From Planctomycetota bacterium (lineage in GTDB: Bacteria > Planctomycetota > Planctomycetia > Pirellulales > Pirellulaceae), in the NCBI GenBank assembly GCA_024277285.1, contig JAJRVM010000191.1, forward strand, positions 1-38,897: a DNA stretch of 38,897 bases. Reading direction: 5' to 3'. The notes beneath the pieces are model-generated. The model did no database searches. It was not told where the DNA came from and saw nothing but the letters and a program-made list of their open reading frames with translations. The stretch's first letter is position 1; each line of letters begins with the position of its first letter. The translations under genes and the position numbers were made by a program. Below, piece after piece: positions 33,901-38,897 of the stretch.

Positions 33901-34206
33901 CAATCGTGACAGCCGTGCGTATGCGCGGCGGTCGGTGGCCCAGAGTACGATTGGGGGGAAGTCAATCGGCACGATCTCGGCACCAATGATCAGCTTGAAC
34001 GGATGTTCCTTGGCGGCGGCGTGAGCACGTACGACGCCCGCCAATGTGTTGCGATCGGTGATCGCCAACGCAGAGTATTCCAGTTCCACCGCACGGTCGA
34101 CCAGTTCGTAGGCATGCGACGCTCCTTCCAAGAACGAAAAGTTCGTCTTGCAATGCAACTCGGCATATCCAAGCGGTCGGAGTGAATCATCGTGGTTGTC
34201 AGACAT
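30943..34206 (-). CDS. dnaE2: Error-prone DNA polymerase III alpha subunit DnaE2 (ImuC)
   Basis: The 1087-residue polymerase opens with a PHP domain (YAELHCKTNFSFLEGASHAY; metal ligands partly altered from replicative DnaE). It carries the catalytic acidic segment APDIDVDFEHERRE (about 401-408) and the third acidic residue in LLKVDCLALG. The C-terminus ends LGTVKVHARDFR, as ImuC-type proteins do, and lacks the tau-binding tail of DnaE1. It copies damaged DNA with ImuA and ImuB. Chosen start: ATG 34206. A TTG at 34239 is in frame but its upstream bases offer little. It is the last gene of the cassette, after the four-helix-bundle insert. Confidence 0.95.
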   Translation of the reverse strand: MSDNHDDSLRPLGYAELHCKTNFSFLEGASHAYELVDRAVELEYSALAITDRNTLAGVVRAHAAAKEHPFKLIIGAEIVPIDFPPIVLWATDRRAYARLSRLLTVGRRRAVKGHCALAWDDIADHAEGLLAGLVTYPRATAALPNALPATMPDGHEIPAVLARNTLGTFRELFGKRGYLLVALHRGPDDQRDLHNVITRSRASHIPLLASGNVLYHRPSRMPLHDVITAVRHGTTVPAAGDRLQPNAHRHLHTLDEIANTFAEVPDALWRTQEVADRCNFSLDELRYEYPEELAPRGMTPFEYLTHLAWKGAHRRYPRGLPNKVRSLVEHELVLIEELHYEAYFLTVWDLVRFARRRAILCQGRGSAANSAVCYCLGITSVDPQHVDVLFERFLSRERNEAPDIDVDFEHERREEVLQYLYDKYGRERAGMTGVVITYRSRSAIRDVGKALGLSLDRVDALAKQVDGHGTDTQLAQRCEQVGIDPYSETGRRLIYLVDELIGFPRHLSQHVGGMVMTQGPLCELVPIENAAMADRTVIQWDKDDLDTLGLLKVDCLALGMLSAIHRCFDMIERHAERSLTLATVPQDDSRIYDMICRADTMGVFQIESRAQMSMLPRLKPRCYYDLVIEVAIVRPGPIQGNMVHPYLRRRAGEEPVIYPSPEIETVLKKTLGVPLFQEQAMRLAVVAAGFTPGEADQLRRAMGAWRRPGVIERFRDKLLDGMRERGLSAEFAQQVFRQIRGFGEYGFPESHAASFALLVYVSAWLKHYYPAAFAAALINSQPMGFYAPAQLVRDARQHGVTVLPVDVNASCWDCTLESHDTLEGHGTAHRAESEQHRQRPTDATMPSHPHSLRLGFRMISGLPQSAAMAIERAQSAGPFRSLADFTHRTALSRVMVMRLSKADVFRSLNRDRRNALWEALAQDKTAQQLPLFQKLAPEDEPLAQLPTLTDQEEVFADYLTVGLSLRAHPIAFHRDALQQLNVVTAEQLKHFQSKRRVRVAGLVLLRQRPSTAKGITFVTLEDETGTANLLVHQATWQRYYQVARRSSAWLAHGHIECKDSVIHVIVQRLEDLSTLLGTVKVHARDFR

Positions 34207-34250
34207 GGGCGGGTGTGGTGGAGAGGAGTGGTTAGCCAATTTCTTAACAG

Positions 34251-34336
34251 TTTAGCCAAATGAAGTAATGTCGCTTTCGAGAGACTCCCTTGGGCTTGTC
34301 CCATGGGTGAAAACGCCTGGTGAGCTACCCGCGTTG
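34251..34336 (+). repeat. Dispersed repeat R1, copy C
   Basis: The same ~86-base element as 16063-16148 and 18091-18178: TTTAGCCAAATGAAGTAATG, TGTCGCTTTCGAGAGACTCC, CTTGGGCTTGTCCCATGGG, GCCTGGTGAGCTACCCGCG. It overlaps the 3' end of the leftward four-helix-bundle gene, whose last residues (SPGVFTHGTSPRESLESDI) are encoded by the element. Confidence 0.9.
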
Positions 34337-34707
34337 TTGATCTGGTTGGCCACCGAGGACGGGGTCAGCACATGAACCAATGCGCGCAAGTGCTTGCGGG
34401 CGAGGGTCGTGTGCCGTGCAATGTAGCGCGCATGCGCGGAGGGCCAATAGCCAGTTCGATTGGCAATGGCCGCGAAATGCTCAAAGCGGATGAGTGCATC
34501 GCGCGCGCGCTTGAGTCCAAGCAAGAAAGTGGGACCGTCACAGCAGTCGTGTGTCGCAATCTCGACGGGGACCGCAATCGCCGCAGCACGCAGTCGCGAT
34601 GCCAGGTCGAAATGATCGGCGGTCGGCAACTCGTGTGTCGCGTGATAGACTTGCGCCGCGAGCGCTTGCGCTCGGCGCCAAACCAGCAGCTGTTGGTAAG
34701 CACACAT
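34252..34707 (-). CDS. Four-helix bundle protein (S23/IVP-like family)
   Basis: The 151-residue product has the N-terminal features of the four-helix-bundle family related to the 23S rRNA intervening-sequence protein: QQLLVWRRAQALAAQVYHAT, then RLRAAAIAVPVEIA, and a third helix segment with LGLKRARDALIRFEHF. The ATG at 34707 has AGGGAG seven bases upstream. The last 23 or so residues are translated from R1 copy C, so the native end was probably replaced when the repeat landed there. It lies between imuB and dnaE2, where the standard cassette has no such gene. A copy of R2 is on its other side. Function in mutagenesis is unproven. Confidence 0.8.
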   Translation of the reverse strand: MCAYQQLLVWRRAQALAAQVYHATHELPTADHFDLASRLRAAAIAVPVEIATHDCCDGPTFLLGLKRARDALIRFEHFAAIANRTGYWPSAHARYIARHTTLARKHLRALVHVLTPSSVANQINNAGSSPGVFTHGTSPRESLESDITSFG

Positions 34708-34726
34708 GTTGGGCTCCCTAAGTGAA

Positions 34727-34813
34727 AGAGTGGTACGGCATTGCGTGCCGTGAAACGCCGCGGAGCGGCGTGCCACACTGCTCACGCCGCGGAGCGGCGT
34801 GCCACACTGCGTC
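34727..34813. repeat. Dispersed repeat R2, site 2
   Basis: TACGGCA-TTGC-GTGCCGT hairpin (about 34734-34752) and then two direct copies of ACGCCGCGGAGCGGCGTGCC with CACACTG after it. The order and spelling match 20465-20604 with a few changes. It fills the gap between imuB (stop 34829) and the four-helix-bundle gene (start 34707). Confidence 0.9.
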
Positions 34814-34828
34814 GGCGGCAGTGTTCCG

Positions 34829-36901
34829 TTAGCCGAACATGCCATGCAGGAACCAGCGGTTGTCGGCAAGTTGGCGAAACACCCATAGCCAATGCCCGGT
34901 GTTGGTCTCGATTCGATAGTAATCACGACGCACGGAATGTCCCCGCCACCATCCTGTTTCAATCCGTTCGGGACCCCAGCACCGTGCCACTCGGTAGGCT
35001 TGTTTGCCGAACAATATCTGGCAGGGCGGTCCATCCACGGCCAAGGCAATCACCTCCAAGGGCAGGGGAGGGGACCGCAAGTGGAGCGGACGGATGCGCC
35101 GGCGAGCGGCATCGCTGCGAATGGTAGCGCTGCGAGCGGCATCGCTGCGAATGGTAGCGCTGGAACGAGGAAAGGGGTGTGGTGACGCCGATTGCTTTGC
35201 CAACGCGCGTGGCGATGCGTTTGGCCGCACAGTGGTGCGTCGTGATCGGGCTGTACGGTGTGTCGCACGTGGGGGGCGGCGACCGCTGTTGGTTAACGAG
35301 TGGTAGCGATAGGCGAATTCGGGTTGCGCATCACTTTGTATGTGGGCTTGTACGACGTTGGCGGGGCCGAGGCGACTGCTGAGCCGATCGACCAATCGGG
35401 CCAACTGTTGTGGTGTATGACGACGGGAGTCGGAAAACAGCTCACGTTGGCGCCGCTGCAACGGCGCTGTGAACGTCGCCTCCAGCACCATGCGTTCCAC
35501 CGGGCTCGACAAGAGTAAACGCTCCAGTTGCATTTGAAATAACTGCAATAGATGCTCGGCAATCGCCGTCGGTTGAAACAAACCGACTCGGAGCGTAAGG
35601 GCAGGGGAGGGGGGGAGCTGGGGAGCTGGCGTGACAGCCGAAGTACATGTCAGATGGCAAACGCATTGCATGACACCTTCACCGCGTTGACGTAAGGCAT
35701 CGGTTAAACGTTCGATCAGGGTGCCGAGGATCGATTGGATTACACAATGCTTGGTCGTCGGATGTTCCAAAACCCAGCCCGTTTGGAATTGAGGGTCGTG
35801 GTGGTGTGCAATAAACAGTTCGTCGACTACTCCACTTGCTTGATCCCAACGTTTCAGCAGCAGATCGCCGAACCGAGCCAACAAGCTGGCTCGTGGCAAG
35901 CAAGCAAGCTGAGCAATGCGGTCGATACCGAGTTGCCGAAGCAACGCCAGGATGCTGTCAGGTAGTCGCAATGCTTCGATCGGTAGCGAATGTAGTGCCG
36001 CGGATGTAGCAGCGGGTGGCACGACGAGAAACGAAGAAACGTGAGTGGTGCCAGGTGGTTGTACGGCGGTGGCTGCGCGAGTGAGAGCGGGCACAAACGA
36101 CGCTGGCAAGGTGTCGCGCAGATCGATGTGTGTGGCATTGCGAGAAGCAAAATGAGCAAATGCCCAGGCTGCGCCGAGCGTGTAGGCAATTGCCACACGT
36201 ACACAATAGCCGCGGCGGGAAAACGATTCGGCCACCAGGCGTGCTAAATCCTGTTCGCTGCCAAAATAGGGTGCCAGATGAGTTACTTCCAAATACAAAC
36301 AATCGGGACGTAGTCGCTGGGACGCGGTATCGCGCGATGATAAAACACTAGCTGAAGAAGTTGAGCAAGCCGATTCGAGATGTTCGAAACCAACAAGAGG
36401 ACTGAAACATTCACACCATTGGGCCAGATCGCGCAGCGCTGCCGCATCTGCTTGTGCATCATGTTCAGAAATGTAAACCGGATGAGCGTGCTTGGGCGCA
36501 TCGGCATGGTGCGTATCGGCATGGTGCAACTGTGAAGGGCTTGACGCGATAACCGGTTTCGCCCGATCTGCATGGCGCTGCCCTGTATGGAGCCGATCTG
36601 CCGGTGTCTGTTTTACGTTGGGGGCGTGATCGCCTTGCGCTGCTCGAGCTACCTCCGCGACAGCATGGTCGCATAATGTGGTGGCCTCGGCCAGCGGCAT
36701 GTGGGGGCGTACACCACAGTGGTAAGCGGCGCGCGAACAGGCCAGAACGTACTGGCCATAGTTCCCTGGCCGGCGGTTATCCGGTCCGTGCTTGAGGTCA
36801 CGCCCATGCAGAATCATGACGCGACCTTTAAGCTCGGGCCGAGCGACCATCAGACGCTGGATGGGCCAACTGGGCAGGCGGATACAAAGTAGACGTTTCA
36901 T
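34829..36901 (-). CDS. imuB: ImuB, non-catalytic Y-family polymerase-like protein
   Basis: The 690-residue protein matches ImuB. The N-terminus LLCIRLPSWPIQRLMVARPE replaces the catalytic Asp-rich start of true Y-family polymerases, and the later acidic catalytic pair is also gone (CLYLEVTHLAPYFGSEQDLA). It is thus a hub, not a polymerase. A beta-clamp binding motif of the Q-x-x-L-F type is QRELF (485-489). The C-terminus (ETGWWRGHSVRRDYYRIET) is family-typical. Two regions are repeat-expanded: a His-rich insert (about 110-145) and a 10-residue unit SATIRSDAAR present twice. The start overlaps imuA by 74 bases, so translation is coupled. Confidence 0.94.
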   Translation of the reverse strand: MKRLLCIRLPSWPIQRLMVARPELKGRVMILHGRDLKHGPDNRRPGNYGQYVLACSRAAYHCGVRPHMPLAEATTLCDHAVAEVARAAQGDHAPNVKQTPADRLHTGQRHADRAKPVIASSPSQLHHADTHHADAPKHAHPVYISEHDAQADAAALRDLAQWCECFSPLVGFEHLESACSTSSASVLSSRDTASQRLRPDCLYLEVTHLAPYFGSEQDLARLVAESFSRRGYCVRVAIAYTLGAAWAFAHFASRNATHIDLRDTLPASFVPALTRAATAVQPPGTTHVSSFLVVPPAATSAALHSLPIEALRLPDSILALLRQLGIDRIAQLACLPRASLLARFGDLLLKRWDQASGVVDELFIAHHHDPQFQTGWVLEHPTTKHCVIQSILGTLIERLTDALRQRGEGVMQCVCHLTCTSAVTPAPQLPPSPALTLRVGLFQPTAIAEHLLQLFQMQLERLLLSSPVERMVLEATFTAPLQRRQRELFSDSRRHTPQQLARLVDRLSSRLGPANVVQAHIQSDAQPEFAYRYHSLTNSGRRPPRATHRTARSRRTTVRPNASPRALAKQSASPHPFPRSSATIRSDAARSATIRSDAARRRIRPLHLRSPPLPLEVIALAVDGPPCQILFGKQAYRVARCWGPERIETGWWRGHSVRRDYYRIETNTGHWLWVFRQLADNRWFLHGMFG
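35102..35161. repeat. 30-bp in-frame duplication inside imuB
   Basis: GCGAGCGGCATCGCTGCGAA followed by TGGTAGCGCT occurs twice back to back (35102-35131 and 35132-35161). It encodes the ten-residue unit SATIRSDAAR twice on the minus strand, in the poorly conserved linker before the ImuB C-terminal domain. Confidence 0.9.
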
Positions 36902-37622
36902 GCTGAGAACTCACTTGTCGCATTGCACCAGTCACTTCATCAATTTCAACATCCAAGCTGCCACCGCTGCGCCCCTGCCGACAATGTGTTAGTTCGATCC
37001 GTAAGCGCCGCCCGGTTCGTAGCTGTCGTGCAGCAACGGCTTGCGCGTCAATGGTGAACCGGAGGTCTGACCAGGAGGGTTGGTGGTGTACTTGTTGTGA
37101 ACGGACTAAGAAACCCAATCCCCCTCCCTCTTGGACAGCTAGCTGTAAGCGGCGAAAATCATGCTCATCTAACTGCTCTTGCAACGTCCAGGTGGCAGCC
37201 ACCGCCGGGCACCGCAATGCCTGGTCCAGTGCCCAGATCCGATCGCGGCGCGAATGAGCTTGCACCACGATCACCGTTTCTAAATCAATTCCCAACACGG
37301 CCGCTGCGGGAGGATAAAACTGGTGTTGGTGATCGAACACCACGATGGCACCACCCTCAAGGGCTGCTTGACGCGCCATGATCATGGCAAACATGCCTGC
37401 GCCACCCGCATGGAGGCCAATGCCCAAACACTCGATCAAACTGCCACGCGGGAAGCCCCGCGCAGCGGGCAACAGCTGGTCTAATGCCTCGCAACCACTC
37501 GATATCGGCCAAGTGTCACGCAGTGGGCGGTGGGCATCGAAACGCCGCAATTGAGCGCGTAAAGCGTCTACGATCGGTTGTTCTGTCAGGCGATCTTGCA
37601 CGATGATGAGCTGCTTGTTCAT
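36828..37622 (-). CDS. imuA: ImuA, RecA-like accessory protein of translesion synthesis
   Basis: The 264-residue protein has the RecA/SulA-like ImuA core: SGCEALDQLLPAARGFPRGS, then a degenerate nucleotide loop (LGIGLHAGGAG, with no Lys in a GxxxxGK pattern), and AIVVFDHQHQFYPPAAAVLG. It works with ImuB and DnaE2 in SOS-induced mutagenesis in many bacteria. The start at 37622 has AAGGA 10-14 bases upstream. It overlaps imuB, and a good promoter lies directly upstream. First gene of the leftward cassette imuA-imuB-(four-helix bundle)-dnaE2. Confidence 0.93.
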   Translation of the reverse strand: MNKQLIIVQDRLTEQPIVDALRAQLRRFDAHRPLRDTWPISSGCEALDQLLPAARGFPRGSLIECLGIGLHAGGAGMFAMIMARQAALEGGAIVVFDHQHQFYPPAAAVLGIDLETVIVVQAHSRRDRIWALDQALRCPAVAATWTLQEQLDEHDFRRLQLAVQEGGGLGFLVRSQQVHHQPSWSDLRFTIDAQAVAARQLRTGRRLRIELTHCRQGRSGGSLDVEIDEVTGAMRQVSSQHETSTLYPPAQLAHPASDGRSARA

Positions 37623-37642
37623 GACGGAGTTCCTTTGCGACT

Positions 37643-37671
37643 ACTGTACAAATGTATCGTATCTATGTCAA
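37643..37671 (-). promoter_or_regulatory. Sigma-70 promoter of the imuA cassette with operator-like palindrome
   Basis: On the minus strand TTGACA (37671-37666) and TACAGT (37648-37643) are spaced by exactly 17 bases. The spacer carries TACATTTGTA, a near-perfect 10-bp inverted repeat (TACA-TT-TGTA). A damage-responsive repressor, for example a LexA of this phylum, could bind there. The palindrome does not match the E. coli or Bacillus LexA boxes, so operator identity is a guess. Confidence 0.6.
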
Positions 37672-38123
37672 GCAAAACATGAGGGCTTTTTTGGGGCAAT
37701 AAACGGAACGCAGACGTACGCGGCCGGTACGTACGCGCGCAGGGTAGCGACGGCGGTCTTGGATGGGGCAACGTAAAAACGGCGCGGAGCGCAACGAAGC
37801 GAAGAAGGTAGCAATTGAGAATCTGTCCCAAAGTCTGGTTAACGTGCAGGAGTTTTCGGTATTGGGCAACGCTGGCGGTCGTTGTGTGACAGGTTCAACG
37901 AAGTGTCGCTGTGGCGCGAATCTCTACCGTGACTCCATGCTTTTGGCAGAATCGAGCATTTACCTGTTTTTCATGCGGTGCCGTATGGTTTATGCTGATG
38001 GTTGGTCGCCGCAACGGCCGGCGGAAACGCTGTAGGCAGTCAATAGGACGAACCAGCGACGCGCCTGGAGCTGTTTGTGGTTTCCTCGATAGACCCCTCT
38101 TCCTTTTCTCAAGGAGCCGATTG
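37672..38123. other. Divergent intergenic region between imuA and the Gly-Pro-rich protein gene
   Basis: About 450 bases with no supported gene. There is a GC-rich patch with repeated GTACG/CGTACG (about 37715-37740). A good Shine-Dalgarno, AAGGAG (38111-38116), precedes the start at 38124. The leftward and rightward short frames here have no domain. Confidence 0.5.
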
Positions 38124-38897
38124 ATGCGCACATGTTACCGGAGCAAACGGTGGAGACTCGCGGCAGGAGCGGTCATGCTGCTGCTGCTGAGTGTTGGCAA
38201 CGCCCAAGCTCAACCACCCGATCGCAACGACGATGGACCTGGCGCCCAGCAAGCACGCCAGATTCGACGCGCGGCTGCTGAGCAAACGCGGCAACGCATG
38301 CGTGGCGAGTACGGCGATGCCGCTCGGAAATTGGACCGACTAGACAGCAAGCTCGACGCATTGCTGCGTGAAGTGCGACAGTTGCGGCAGGAAATAAAGC
38401 GTGTCGCGTCGCAGCCCCATCCACCTGCGCCGCACGAAATGCACCCTGGCTCTGACGGCCCGCGTGATATGCGCCGAGGTCCTGATGGTCCGCCACGCGG
38501 ACGACGCGATATGCACCGTGGTCCCCACGGCCCGCCCCATGGCCCTGGCGCTCGAGGTCCCGACGGCCCACGCGACATGCGCCGAGGTCCTGACGGCCCG
38601 CCACGTGGTCCTGATGGCCGTGGTCCCGATGGCCCGCCTCGCGGACCCCGTGACATGCACCGTGGCCCCGATGGTCCGCCCCATGGCCCTGGCGCTCGAG
38701 GTCCCGACGGCCCACGCGACATGCGCCGAGGTCCTGACGGTCCGCCGCGTGGTCCAGACGCTCGTGGTCCCAAAGATCGTGGTCCCAAAGATCGTGGTCC
38801 CAAAGATCGTGGTCCCAAAGATCGTGGTCCCGATGGTCCGCCGCGTGGACGACGCGATATGCACCGTGGTCCTGACGGCCCGCCACGTGGTCCAGAC
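38124..38897 (+). CDS. Secreted Gly-Pro-rich, collagen-like repeat protein (runs off the window)
   Basis: The ATG at 38124 has AAGGAG seven bases upstream. The visible 258 codons encode an N-terminal signal peptide (KRWRLAAGAVMLLLLSVGNA, cleavage near AQA), a helical segment (KLDRLDSKLDALLREVRQLR) and a long low-complexity tail of RGPDGPP, RRDMHRGP and PHGPGARGP units. The unit RGPKD is repeated four times in a row near the right edge. The Gly-Pro pattern resembles collagen, but strict Gly-x-y triplets are broken, so it is collagen-like, not collagen. The gene continues past the window. Leftward long frames over it are shadows of the repeat. Confidence 0.85.
   Translation, partial: MRTCYRSKRWRLAAGAVMLLLLSVGNAQAQPPDRNDDGPGAQQARQIRRAAAEQTRQRMRGEYGDAARKLDRLDSKLDALLREVRQLRQEIKRVASQPHPPAPHEMHPGSDGPRDMRRGPDGPPRGRRDMHRGPHGPPHGPGARGPDGPRDMRRGPDGPPRGPDGRGPDGPPRGPRDMHRGPDGPPHGPGARGPDGPRDMRRGPDGPPRGPDARGPKDRGPKDRGPKDRGPKDRGPDGPPRGRRDMHRGPDGPPRGPD
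38763..38822 (+). repeat. 15-bp in-frame tandem repeat in the Gly-Pro-rich gene
   Basis: CGTGGTCCCAAAGAT occurs four times exactly (38763, 38778, 38793, 38808) and encodes RGPKD four times. A fifth, diverged unit follows. Confidence 0.95.

Noticed and set aside
38173..38886. Long leftward frames over the right edge
   Set aside because: They are antisense readings of the Gly-Pro-rich repeat. The rightward frame has a ribosome site, a signal peptide and a coherent repeat structure.

Overview
The window looks like a chromosome segment of a planctomycete, most likely of the Pirellulales type. This is inferred from gene content, not from a database search. The markers are a tetrahydromethanopterin (H4MPT) C1 enzyme (mch) next to an ATP-grasp ligase, two Tat-signal proteins of classes planctomycetes have in abundance (Gfo/Idh/MocA and DegT), a small membrane protein that opens with NPYESP, OleC and OleD homologues, and many short dispersed repeats. 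Base composition is moderately GC-rich. Many genes lack a clear Shine-Dalgarno sequence.

Layout. 1-546 is a noncoding tandem repeat with a period of about 221-227 bp. 587-7006 holds mobB (-), an unrecognised 526-residue protein (+), a Tat-exported Gfo/Idh/MocA oxidoreductase (-), a DegT-family aminotransferase with a Tat-like leader (-) and nrdR (-). 7651-13112 is a leftward housekeeping block: SRP RNA gene, dnaX, ebfC (ybaB), recR, then rpoN. The order SRP RNA-dnaX-ybaB-recR matches the arrangement known from Bacillus. The dnaX gene carries an A10 run at the place where other bacteria make the short gamma subunit. 13420-15315 is mch plus an ATP-grasp ligase. 15316-16200 is a debris region with an LRR-like C-terminal fragment, a degenerate tRNA-like sequence and repeats.

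16201-27995 is the most interesting stretch. It encodes OleC-like beta-lactone synthetase, a zinc-ribbon/TM protein, OleD-like reductase, a ketosynthase, an acyl carrier protein, two CrtI-like FAD oxidoreductases, a FabZ-like dehydratase, a FabI-like reductase, an NPYESP membrane protein and a zinc-ribbon protein. All read rightward. Together they look like a dedicated lipid or hydrocarbon pathway: ACP-bound chain building, redox remodelling of the chain by the CrtI-like pair, and Ole-type head-to-head chemistry. OleA and OleB are not in the window, so the product is unknown.

28627-30426 is a membrane-anchored Ser/Thr kinase (-). 30943-37622 is a leftward translesion mutagenesis cassette, imuA-imuB-dnaE2. 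It is interrupted by a four-helix-bundle gene that has a dispersed repeat on each side. A good sigma-70 promoter with a palindrome in its spacer precedes imuA. The window ends inside a secreted Gly-Pro-rich protein gene (+) that runs off the edge.

Three repeat classes recur: an ~86-bp element (R1, three copies), a GCCGCGGAGCGGC palindrome element (R2, two sites), and 13-15 bp tandem arrays. No CRISPR array, rRNA gene, intact tRNA or insertion sequence was found.
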